A DNA stretch of 64,000 bases. Source: Mactra quadrangularis (taxonomy: Eukaryota; Mollusca; Bivalvia; Venerida; Mactridae). The notes beneath the pieces are model-generated. The model did no database searches. It worked only from the letters and a program-made list of their open reading frames with translations, and was not told the origin of the DNA. The DNA lies in contig CM046304.1 in the NCBI GenBank assembly GCA_025267735.1, positions 868,001-932,000 of the forward strand, read 5' to 3'. Below are positions 36,001-50,000 of this stretch, one piece after another; the stretch's first letter is position 1, and each line of letters starts with the position of its first letter. A program made the position numbers and the translations under genes.

Positions 36001-39000
36001 TATTAAAGTAAATTAATGAAAAAATGGAAGTTAAAAGTTGGTTAAATTTAAATTCTACATAAAAAGCTTATTACAGCATCAAACTCAAATATTATAAAGT
36101 CTAGAAAAGTCAATCACCACAAAACTAGTTGTAAAAAACAAAGAAAATAGAGTATATAGCGACTATTACTTTTCTTTATGCTACCCCTTCGTGATTTTTG
36201 TACATCTGTAGAAATAAAGAACATAAAAACTATACTAGATATATGGATAAATAAAAAGACAAATAGTAGACAATTACTAATGCATCAGTGAAAGTTCAAA
36301 TATTTCAGTCCTGAAATTCCTGAATTTCATCATTTGAACAACTTTTACGCTGGGACAATGTAAGTCTGCATAACAGTCTGATGCTTTTTCAATAAGGTCT
36401 AACCATAGACTTTTTCTCCTTAAGCTTCAGACACCAACCCCCCCCCCCCCCCCGAAAATATGCTTCATGCTATTAAAAATGACTTACAGTAAAAAAATGC
36501 ACTTATGGACAGATACATTTTGGAAATTTCCTGGGGGGGTGGGATCCGTACCCCTCTGACCCCCGCTAGATCCTCTATGCATTCAAATGATACCAACCAG
36601 GACTCGTATAACCCTTCCCCCCCTCCCACCTGCTTCGCACAGGAACCCCTTTTTACATGGTTACAGTGGGTACAGTTCACAATGTCAGAGCCACATGGCA
36701 GATGGTAGGCTAGAAATTTAGTAAAAGTCTACTGACAAATATACAATACATACCATAAAGAAACCAGACATATAAAACATATAAAAGTACACTGAAGAAC
36801 TTATTTGACAAAATAAAGGTTACAGCTTTAATGCCACAAGAAATAACAGACAAAAATATGGGTACTATTCAAGTTAGACCATAACTCAAAATTTACCTAA
36901 ATTGTTTCGTTGAAAAATCCCGCTAAAAATCAACCCAGTGTGATTTTTAGGTAGTAACTTTAGTTATGGTATGCAAATCAGTTTATCTCAAAATACATGT
37001 ATGCAAGAGCAAGAACTTTTGGAGCAAACAGTTTATCTACATGCTACACAAAACATAATACTATGTATAGATAATATTATTGGCCAGTTTCCTTGAGAAA
37101 TCTCTTTCTAGCACTTTGTCCTCATGTCCACTTCATGTCCCCTTCTTAAACCAAAAGTATTAAGTGCATGTAATCAAATTAAGGGTACCAGGGGGCAAAT
37201 CACTATTAAGCCATATCTTAAGCAAACTGGCCACATATATCATAGATAGGGCCACAACAAGTTGACCATATGTTCTATGGATTCACTTGAACCTTAATTT
37301 TGATTTTTTTTTTACAAAAAAAAAGTATTTTTATTTCCTCGCTCGCTCATAAAAGTTTGGTCAAACCGCTATATAAAGCAACTGCATAAGATTTTTTGAA
37401 AAAAACATTCTTGCCCTCTCGCCCCATTTTTTCCAGAAAAATCCTTAGAACATATCATCAACTTGTTGTGGCCTAGATAGAAAATACAGCGTACAAGAAT
37501 TCTAGATAATAAATTAGTTAAAGCAACATTTTAACAAGAATACATTTTCACCATGACCAATATACATGAAGAAGAAATGTAGAAGACAAATAATGTACAT
37601 TTTAACAACCAATCCATGAAGCTTAAAGCTAGCTACAAAATTATACAAGAAATGTAATGAGGAAACCATGTTAAAGCCGGATTTTAAAAACTTTAACGCA
37701 AAAATTACAAAGTCAAATAATCCATAATCAAGCCAGGTAGAGTTGTGGTTACTTTCTAATTCTGTTCATCACATGGTATGTTATCATTGTAAGTTTTATA
37801 AAGATCTGACAAAAAATGGCAGAAATATATAATAAAGAAAAACTTTAATGCATTTGTTAACGACACCGGACGCTGCCCGGCCGAGTTTCACCAAACTATA
37901 AGCCAAATTTTTCGTTAAAAAATCCGGCTAATAATTCAGCACAAATCTAGTCGACATTTTTCTTTACTTACAGTAGTTACATTCCATTACATTCAAAATC
38001 AGAAAAGTAAATGCCACTGTGACAGGCCAATCCCCTGGGCTAACCTTTCCCAGGGTCTGCTAAACCAGGTCTTACAACTTGTGGTACAACTTCCACCTCT
38101 GATGTCAGAGGCATATCTTTGTTGAATCTCACCAAGGTGTTACAAATGACATAATATGATGATAAAAATCGCCGAATGATATGACGAAAGCAAGAATAAT
38201 TGAATTCTATAAAAAATCTTATAACAAATTATAATCATATTTTGTATTGTCAAAATATTTCAGGTCATGTAAATTATCCAGCGAAGTTTTGTTATAGAGC
38301 AACAAATAGATCAGAAATGAAGTTTATTAACACTGAACATATAATGTAGAGACAATTAAGAGCATAAGTCACTTAAATACTTACAACAAATTAAAGTTTA
38401 TACAACTTTCATTCTATTAAAATAACAAGGATTTTTTTATATATCTTTTACATAGATTAATATTTTGTAGATGAATATTTATTTTGTTTATTTATTTATT
38501 TTATTTATTTATTTATTGGATTTAATGCCATATCAACACATTTTAGGTCATTTCACGGCGTCCAGCGCACCTAACCTAGCTTTCCTGGACCTTTGTCTAT
38601 AACCAGTACTCACCTACCCTTCCACAAGGCCGGAAACTTCCCATATTATCTAATCAATGGAGGAAAATTGACATTATTGTCTGAATTTTCATGGAAGGGT
38701 ATAACCTCCCCGGGTGGGATTCGAACCCATACCCCCCTCGGGACACAAGATTCCATATCCCGGCGCGCTACTAATTGCGCTATCGACCCGGGTTATTTAT
38801 TTTGTATACCTAGAGTATATTACATGCAAAAAACAACAACAAATATATTGATCAATTTCATTCAACTGTCAGTGGTGCCTATATATTAACTCCGCTGATT
38901 TGCGTACATTTTTATTGATCATTAGTACATTAATATCGTAGCGAACATTTAAACTAGGAGAGTTAATGTATGTGCGGCTGACAGACGAATGCATTGAACA

Positions 39001-41924
39001 ATTATTTTGTTAGTATTCTAAAAAGGTGACTTCAAAGAGATTGATTAAGTGACAGCAAAAAAATAAAAATAACTAACATTTCAAAAATTGGTAAATGAAA
39101 TTTAAATAGGTACAAAGATATCCCAAAGAACCAAATTTTTAAATAAGCTAACCTATCACTCAAACTAGATACTGGAATTAATAAAAGCTTAATTAATAAG
39201 CTTATTAATAAAAGTCTAAGCAAAAAAAACCTTTCAAAAACAAACACATTTAAAAATAGGGTACTGTTATTTCTCATTTAGAATGTACAAAATAATTAAG
39301 TGGGGTTACATCAGTTCAATGTTAAAATGAGTATGTGAGGTACCGTAAGTTTGTACAGTGTAAAAACTTAGAGGGTGGGGTAACAAAATCTTCCATTTTT
39401 ATGTATAAAATGAGTGGGTGGGGTACCAAAATCTCCCATTTTTAAAGTATAAAATAAGTGGGTGGGGTACCAAAATCTCTCATTTTCACTGTAAGAATGA
39501 CCGAGTGGGATACCAAAATCCCCCAATTTTAAAGTATAAAATGAGTGGGTGGGGTACCAAATTCTCAAATTTTTAATGTATAAAAAAATGGGTGGGGTAA
39601 CAAAATCTCAAATTTTTAATGTATAAAATGAGTGGGTGGGGTATGTTACTTACCAGATATAGTTTTATCAGGAAGTGGTGGTATAGGTATGCAGGTAAAT
39701 TTGTTCTCCAGTTGTATATGTAACCAATCAAAATGTTTGTATCGTCTGCTGACTTGTATATTACTAAACTGAAAATATAATTAGTAAAAAATTGAAAATT
39801 TTCAAGCAAACAATGATGGTTATCAAATATAGCTTGTTTAGGATAGCTTGAGACAAATCTATATGGTTTTTCTATGTCAACAATGTCTCATGCTATCCTA
39901 AAGGAGCTATAGTCAATCAGTTATGTAATCAAAGTACTGGAGATGCATGCTTATATGTAAATGATACAAATATGAAATCACAAGAGCAATAATGAGAGAA
40001 GGGATATATCAATACTAGTGCTGCAACGATTCACCGGAAAGTCGATTCGATACTTTTTTTTTCGATTCGATTTTATTCGATTCGATTCTTTTATAAATAC
40101 AATTTACTCCAAATATGCATTTATACACATATTTGAGCTTCAAACTAAATAATATTATTTAAATAAAAGTGTTACTAAAATTGGATAACACGAAACTCGA
40201 ATATCTGATAATTTTTTATATTTGCTTTATAAAAGTACGAAATGGATTGGGTACGAATGTAAAGGTCGCAAAAATGTATTACTAATGTTATGTCGACTTA
40301 AAAAGTAAAGACAGCATGGATAATAAATTGTAGAAAGATGTAGTTCTTGGTATACTTTTGTACATATTAGTTAAACATACACTGTGCATGCAAAACTATT
40401 TAAATTTGAATACACTAACATATAACTTATGTAGACACTTTTAAAAGTCAGTATTGAATCGAAACTAGCGGGTCCCGAATCGAAATCGAATCAGCACCCT
40501 TGCAATCGAGTTTCGATGAATCGAATCGAATCGTTGCAGCCCTAATCAATACAAGAATGTTCTTATAATAACAAATAAGAAGGAATTCTTCCCTATGTAT
40601 GAAGGAATAATATATAGACTTTTTTCCTTAAACCAGGGCTCGAATTTAAGCACACATACTTTTTTGGCATAATTTTCGCAATTCATAATCCCTGCAAACC
40701 TAACTGCAGTTTACACTAATAAGTTTCAAATCAGGATTGGAATGGCCAAAAAGATCGATAGCACGATCATTTTGCTTTACTTACCTGTATTGCTACATGT
40801 TACAATGAGTGTCAGAAGTATGTGTGTCTCCGATGTAAAATCCTAAATTCTGACGTTTTAAGAAGTTCACTTTTACTGACTGTTCGTAGAGTAAAAAATT
40901 TAGAGAAAAAATGCAAGTGCTCTTTCAATTTTGCAAGTAAATATAAAATCAACTCGCAAAAGTTATAAGTCAAATTTTTTGTTAAATTCGAGCCCTGCTT
41001 TAACTGTCAAAGTTTGAATAATTTCACCATGACAGAATATGTCCACCTATACCAAACAGAGGCCTCATTGACTCAGCAAGCAGTTACACTAAGCTGCAGG
41101 TCTGTTCCACCAGAACTTTTAACATGCTTTATGAATATCTCAAAAACTGATATTAAATTCATGTTATGGCACAAAGTCACTATCAAATTATTCATGTTTC
41201 GACAGAAAAAAATACAGTAAGTGAATATAATATTATATGCATAATATAGATGATAAAATATTAAATAATGTCTTCACTAGATAAAAAAAGATTATGAATA
41301 GTTCATAATCATTATTGTTTTCTAATAAATGTCCCCTCATCCTTGAGAAATGTCATGCCTCCAGGGGCGTTTAACAGAAAATATAAGGTATGTATAGAAA
41401 TTAAATCTAACAAGCATTTCTAATCATATTTCATAAGGACTGTTCATGTCACGTGCATTTTTAATATGCAGGATGAAGAAACAGAGTCATACGTTATTCT
41501 ATGATAAAAATATAGGCTATTGACAAAATTTAATGATAAACACATTGAAACTAAAGATTCTAGCACATGCATAGAAATACAGAGGCCTAACAAAGGAGTA
41601 TATATTTTTGATAAATTGAAGAGCAGGACTGAACGTTAAGGGTCATCCTATTGCCCCTGACAACATAATGTTGGGTTCTTGCAACTTGTCACTGCTAGTT
41701 CAGTAAAATATATAGCTGGTTGTCAAACCAGGCAATCTACATAAAAATTGATGTCAAGCCATGCATAGTCGGCAAATTTGTATTTATAAGTAAAACAAAC
41801 TTGAAATAAGATAATTCTTAATTACCAGTGCAACATTTTTATCGAATATCTTTAGATAATATTACAATACAAGATTTTTTTTTAATTGATTTTTAACATC
41901 GTATTCAACAAATACTTAGGTTAC

Positions 41925-41966
<42 letters not shown>

Positions 41967-44900
41967 CGGTCAGCTTTTCCTAGGTTTCCTGGACACTTTT
42001 CTATCACCAGTACTAACTTACCCTATCATGAGGCCGACAACTTATGTATAGGGTATGACCTACCGCAACCGGGCTCGAACCCGCGATCTCCAGATTCGAA
42101 GTCAGACATGCTAACCACTACACCACGGCCGTGACACAAAATTTGATAAAAAGATTTAAGACTACAATTGGTTAAAAAAAGACAGTTGATAATGCAGACC
42201 CCAGAAGACATGGTTGTAAAGTAAAGTTAGAATTATAAGAAATCTCGGTTAAAAGAAAATTATTTTCAAATATATAATATATGTTTTAAACAATTAAAGC
42301 ACATTTAAAGCAAAGGACATCCATATCATGAAGTATTATTTTACAAGAGCCCTCAGAATATATAGATAGTTCACACAGACCTGGGACAAATGAAGCAATA
42401 TGCAAAGTTTCAGGCTTCTGCATGGTATAGTTGCTGAGAAAACTGTGACGGAAATTTTGTAACGGACGGACGGACGCACGCACGCACACACGCACGCACG
42501 CACGGACAAGGGTAAAACAGTATACCCCCCTCTTCTTCGAAGCGGGGGTATAATAATCCAATTTCATTACTACATTATTCTATAGACACATTGATCTGTG
42601 TCATGGAATACAACTCTATAATTAGGTAGTTTTTTATTGGGTTTAACGCGCCATGTCAACACAATTTAGGTCATTTTACAGTGTTCACCATCTAACCTAG
42701 CTTTCCAGGACTCTTGTCTATAATCAGTAATCACCTACCCTTTCACAAGGCCTGAAACTTCTCCATATGTCTTATTAATGGAGGAAAATTTACATTATTG
42801 TCAAATTTTCATGAAAGGGTATGACCTCCCTGGGTGGGATTCGAACCCCCCTTTGGGACACGAGATTCCAAACCCTGGTGTGCTACCAGCTGCACTACTG
42901 ACCAGGGTTTTATTATTAGGTATAGATTGTTCACATCCACCTGAGACAAGCCATACACATTCATTACTATGTATAATTTGTTTACATTGACCTTAAGTTC
43001 CTTAACAAGGAATCCTTTTTTTCATTTTATGTATAGCTTTTAGGATTGACCTAAGAAAAAATAAATACGATTTCAATATCATTATCATTCAATTAATCAG
43101 GGAGCCACAATACAGTTCATGAAGTATTATTGTTTACAAAATAATCAACCTCAAATCAACAAAGATAAGATCAGATCAGCCAATACTTGCATTTAGCTAT
43201 CAGCCAAGATCAAATGCAGATTTAAATATACATGTCAAGGGTTGCCCGCCAGACTGCAGTTATTCGGTCATTATTGCAGTGCACTTACTACAGTTTTGCA
43301 GGAAATCCTCGACGTACATATCATTTACGATAGTCATGCTAAAATACTACTAAACAATTATAACATCGCGGGTTTAGTGCAAAACAGTCATAACTCAATG
43401 TAAGAAAAGAGTAATATACGACCGTTTTGCGCTAAACCCACAAATTATCCTAAAGCATTTTTTTCTGCATTTTGACATGTACATAACAGAATAATTAAAT
43501 ATGCAAATATGCAAACATGCATACAGAAAACAGCTGCACGAATGCAATACAAATTATCAATCACAATTATCAATGAACTTAGGTATCCCAGTATAACTAA
43601 TTAAGTTCAATAACAACTTACCACAAATATGTAATAAACTCATGACCTTATCACATCAAATTAGTAAACTTAAATGCCTTATGAACTTTGCTATGATCAC
43701 ACAAATTTTTGTTGAGATATATCAGTCACTGATTTAGAGCTGGTTCAGGTTGACCCTAGACAACAAATCAATTCATGACAAAAACAAGCATCTGATTGGA
43801 AGTTCTTTGTTAGTGATGCAACAGTTAACTCCTCTAAAGTGATCTCCAAAGGCCTTCAACAAGTAATTCCCCACCAAGTCAATTGGCCCAAAATACAGAA
43901 TTACATTTTAATAAAAAGATATGTATTTGGTTAATCATTTAGATTCTGAATTTTAACCAACCAAACTAAATTTAGGGCCTTCAAAGTAGTAATTCAGGGC
44001 CAGACAGAGCAAATTAAGGGGCTTTTCAGGGTCAGCCCTACAATTTAGGGCCTATTCAAGACAACAATCAAAATTTAGGTCCTTTTCAAGACTGTACGAA
44101 CCCTGATTAAATCAGCTTTTCAAACTGTAGCATTTAACTTGTCTCAAGTCAACATGACAAAACTACGTATTGACACGCCTAGTTAGGACAGAGGGCTGTG
44201 ACACAAATATATACATTCATAAAAAAGCTCTATAGAGCACTTCAAAGTGCTCTGTAAATTAATTTATCACATTGCGTAAAGAGATTTTTACAGGCAATTA
44301 TGAAGCTGGATGCTAAATATATAGTTTAACTAACTCACCTCATTATGTGAAAACTATAAAATTAAACTGGCTTATTGTAAATTGTGGTTATAACATAGTA
44401 ACAAATTTATACAGCACATTTCAATACAAAAAAGCTAAGCTGGTGTATCTACTGTAATACTTCAATGAGAATGAATAAAGATCATAATTTTGATGTCATT
44501 GTCTTTTGTAAAATAAATTGGGTGTATCGCAAGTTGTAATATTGTAATGGCGACAAATACCATGCGTTTATGTCTATCCAAAGAAATCTGTTCTGTTCTG
44601 ATTAGTTTTTGTTGGGTTCAACACCATTGTATAGGTCATATAACGGCGGTCAGTCAGCCTACTCACTCCTCCTGGAAAGGATTAATCTCTAGATTTAGCT
44701 GTTAACCAACAACTAAATCATTGGTAGGAGGGAGAATGGCCGTAGAAACAATTTCATGACCAAGCTCCACATAAGTATGCCCCGCCCGGGAATCAAACCC
44801 ACGACCCCTTGATCAGTAGACTTGTGTGCTACCAACTGAGCTAGCCAGGCGGCTCATGTTGTTCTGAAAAATGAAGGTTCAGACAATGTGTTGAATGGTT

Positions 44901-46968
44901 GGTTTATGTTGGCTTTACAGTGATGCCATATAGACCATTCTGTGTGACCTTTTTATTTGAATAACAATACATTTACCCACAAATATAACCATGTGCTCTT
45001 TTGTTAACACCTTGTTTGTGGGACAAAATGTGTGTGACATCATAATGAGTAAATGAGAGTTTATCTACAAATGACCTGTGAATAAAAACAATAAGATCAA
45101 TTATTACAGAAAATAAAGGGCAAGGAAATTCTTAAACATAAAAGAAAAGAACATAAATAACTTACTGAAGGTGTGATTTGATAGGCAATATAACTTTTTA
45201 ATCCTTTAAGTTTACTCTCTTTTTTCGGTGATCTAACAGCACATGTGTATGGCTGGTCAGGTGGCTTCCATTCTGGACCATCAGCTGTCTCCTGAAAATT
45301 TATAATATATCTCATGTGAAATATACATCTCGAGTGAAATCTACTTCTCGAGTGAAATCTTTATCTTGAGTGAAATCTACATCGCAAGTGAAATCTGAAT
45401 CTCATGTGAAATCTACACCTTGAGTGAAATCTACACCTAGAGTGAGATCTACATCTAGAGTGAGATCTACATCTCGAGTGAAATATACATCTCGAGTGAA
45501 ATATACATCTCGAGTGAAATATACACCTTGAGTGAGATCTATACCTTGAGTGAAATCTACATATTGAGTGAAATCTACATATCAAGTGCAATCGACATGT
45601 CGAGTGAAATCTATATCTCATGTGAAATATATATCTCACAATTACAATTGTTGTATTTCATCATGACCATTATCATTTTGTCGATTTTTCACTACTAAAA
45701 ACAGGTTGCCTTGGGCACAGTTTTTGCCGTAATCCATTAGCCCAAAGCTGTGGGTAGTGACAATTTATAGTAGAGACCCTTTATTCTTCAATATAAATCA
45801 GTCCGAGCTTGAGAAATTCAAGACAACAAATTGGGCTGCACAATTTGCGCGGAAAACATAAAGTATGTAGATCTAAGGGCATTTTCTGGCAGCCACTGGT
45901 CAAACATTACAATCACTTTAATAGTGAGCTGATCCCCAAGTGAGCCCATGTAATACAACCCACCATATATGACAGAGAAGTGTAACAAACATTTCAATAC
46001 TAACCCTAGTTCAATACTAACAATAACAAATGTCAAGCTTTATTTATTCAGATAATTCTGTGTGGTGCCCCACACATTATTCCCAAATGACTAAACCAAC
46101 CTTTACGTATGTTCAATATCATAAGAGTACATGTATATCACAATTTACAAAAAGAAAACCTAGTACAGTAAAGTTCTGCCATACACATCAACTTGGTTAT
46201 TCCAAAACCATGTCTATTTTGACAATGATCAATTCTACAATGCCTAATTTGAAAAGAAAAACTTCCCTACGCTAAGTCCATTCTGCAATAAAAAACATCT
46301 ATGTTGATGGTCTTAATAGTAAACTTAACTGTATACACTATCAAATGATAAAAAAACCAATCAGACTATATCCAGTATAGACCTTATCTATTATTTACAA
46401 CCATACTTACTATTATTGCAATCATATCTGCCTCAGAAACATTTCCTTGGAAATTTCCCATCATATAAGCTTCCCCACCAGCTTTAGCAAATTGTGAAAA
46501 CCTGAAACAATCATACAATCAAAAGGTTAAAATATTAGGTGAATTAGCAGCCAGGCTAGCTCCGTAGGTATGGCACAAGTCTACTGATCAAACGGTCATA
46601 GGTTCCATTCCAGGCAGGGCATAAATTAGTGGAGCTTGGTCATGAAATAATTAAAACAGCTGCTGTTCTTCCACTTAAAACTGATTCTAACTCATGTAGG
46701 TCAGTTGTCAGTCACTGACGGAAGAATGTGCCAAGTAACTGATTAATTTGGTGAAAATCTAAAAAGATATTTTGATATACCATATATCCGATAATAAACA
46801 TGACTAGATTGTTACTTTTTCCTTGTAGCTTAAAAGAAGATTTTTAAATTTATGTAAACTGGTGACCCCTAAGGCAGGGCCAATTTTGATCCCAGAGGAC
46901 ATAATTTGAACTATCTTTGTCGATGACCATAAGATGAGCTTAGTATAATAATTATAATAATAGAAATG

Positions 46969-47008
<40 letters not shown>

Positions 47009-50000
47009 TAATAAAGACTTTATTTAACGAAGCTACACATTTGGAAAAATCCTATCTTTCATGCGGACCTCTGGGCTTTAAGGTGACTGTGTGCAACACC
47101 CTCATATTCTGCCATCAAATAATCGCTACACTAACACAGAAATCATACAAAACTTGTACTAACCTGTTAAAACTTTTCTTCACTGTACCATAACCAGTAT
47201 TAGGAGGTGATGAGGCCGCACTCGAGTCTCTCTTAGGTTTAGCTTGTGATAAACCAAAGTTACCTTGACCATGTAATTCCTACGATAGTTAGAAAACATT
47301 GATTTATTCATTTATTATTTAATTGGGTATAACGTCGCATTCAACACGTATTTAGGTCATATATATGACGGCCAGCTCTTCCTACTATAGGTTTCCTGGA
47401 CACTTTTTCTATCACCATTGCCAACTTATCCTACCACGAGGCCAACAACTCATGTATAGGGTACGACCTACCGCGACTGAGCTCAAAGCCGCGATCTCCG
47501 GATTCAAAGTCAGGCATGCTTACCACTACACCACAGCTGGGGTATTAGAAACATTGATTATATATAAACTTTACTTTAATGTCAAAGCAATTTGTGGGTT
47601 TAGCGCAAAAGGATTGTAACTCACTCTGTTCTTAGATTGAGTAACGACCGTTTCCAGCTAAACCCGTGAAATTATTGTATATGTTATATAATAGCTGTCT
47701 GTCAATTAACTAAGCATTCCTGCAAAGGCTAAATCTCTAGATTTAGCAATAGAATAATTACAAGGCGCATACTTCTGTCAGTGACTGACAACTGACCTAC
47801 ATGATTTAGAACAAGTGGTAGGAAGGTGGAAAGCCATAGATATTATTTCATGACCAAATTCCATGAAAGTATGCCCTGCACAGGAATTGAACACATGACT
47901 GCTCAACTTGTGTGCTACGAACTTATCTAGCTCGGCAAGACAAGACAGCAATAGCAATTAAGTAAGTGAGGGCCCGACATTGACTATAAAATGCAATAAC
48001 TTAAATTTTATGCAATTCAGCAACTATCAATTTAGAAAAAAGCCATTTGTAAGCAAGTGCATTGTTAAACAATAATAATCAAGTATGGGTCATTCTAGAT
48101 AACCTGAGGCAAATCGGAGAAGTAGCGCAAAACAGTCGTAACTCAATTTAAAAAAAGAGTGAGTTACAAATGTTTTGCCCAAAGCCCGTGAAATTCAAAC
48201 AATATTCTATCTGAACAATTTCCTGTGTTATCTAAAACAAGCAATATTAGATTAAACTTATCTATTTATATCACTGAATAATGAGATAAATGAAGAAAAA
48301 AACAGGAAGTATACATAAAAGTAACATGTTCACAGTCATATACATGTAATATAATATTTAACATCTCCGGTCAAAATATATATGTACCTTGGTAATGACA
48401 AGGCAGTGGTTTCAAGCTAAAAGTATGTTATAAAGAATATTAATACATGACTTGGACCAAAAACTGGTATGTTATGATGGAGTAAATGCTATAAACAAGC
48501 TAATTTTACATAGAAAATAAAGAAATAAATACCGAGCTGATTTTACATAGAAAATATAGGGATAGATACCAAGCTGATTTTACATAGAAAATAAAGAAAT
48601 AAATACCGAGCTGATTTTACATAGAAAATATAGGGATAAATAAAGGGCTAGAAAAAATGGTATGTTATAGCACAGTATGTTGTAACCAACATATATGGTA
48701 CATAGTTAAGATAAATATTGTTTTCTCAAATAATTGTAATTTTAGACCCATGCCATGAAGGAATTATTTAAGAAAGTAAAGAACAAACTTATTTCAGTCA
48801 AATAATGTTCACAGGGGTGCTTAATTACTGTGCCCCACTTGTACGACTCTGGACTTTTCGTCTGCGGATAAGTAGATTGTTTTAATTAAGATTATACCAT
48901 TGTATAACAATGATTGCCTATTTTTCTGTTTATTTGGGAAAATAGACTAAAGCTGCAAAAAGGTAGAAATTTCAGTCCAACTTGTCCGTTGGCAAGTGGA
49001 AACAATCCAGAATTCCACACCCCTGGTTCTGTTTTGATTTGATGATTTCATTACACACTATGTTTGGTGAGTGACCAGTTCTCAGATTCACCTAAACTAG
49101 ACTCCCATCTTCAGCAATCACTAATTTCTTTCACATAAAAAAGAATAATACAACAAACAAAGATTAAAAGAAAATATCTTACATTTGGACCTTGTGACGA
49201 TGTACTAGGAGCCCCTCCTGTACTTGTACTGGATTGATCATCATCATCATCTTCATCCCAATCATCATCCCAGGTATCAACACTTTGTTGAGATTGTATA
49301 ACTCCTCCCCCTCCATCATCATGGCCCCACCCATTATGGGATGGAGGCGGAGCTGTAGGCATAGGAGGTGGAGGAGGAGGAAAGGATGGTTCTGGTGGCT
49401 CTATAATCTGTAACAAATAATGATAGCATCAATTCTTTATTGTTTGAAATTGATCAATTCAGCATATATTTTTAATACTTAATTTTACTCAGTTTATCAC
49501 ATACATCGAGGGTTGCCAGCAATACTGTAGTACTCGCTCGTAAGAATGCTATGCCCTTACTACAGTCTTGCGGGCAATCCTTGACATGTAATTATCCCTT
49601 GAATTGCACACGCACAGCCTAATATAATCGTCCGCAACAAGTTTTAATGAGGACTGCTACAACCCCATGTTAAAGTGAAAATGTCTTTAAACTTTTAGTG
49701 AACACTGTATAATGTCTGTTTAGCATCGGCAAGGTTCACGTGTCTTTGGTTGCACCAAAGAGAGAGTTGTAAACCAAGACTATGCCACAAAATGTTTCAT
49801 ATTTCCTTGTATAGAACATTTTAGGTGATGGCAGACATCATAGACACATTGATATTTAAATATCAACTGATGTACTGACTTCACTCCCTCAACTAACATT
49901 TAAATCTTCAATTCTAAAAAAACTAGAAAATATATGAAGTGAAAATTAAAATAGAAATCATACCATACATTCTCTACAAAATGCACCTTCCCTAATAAAC

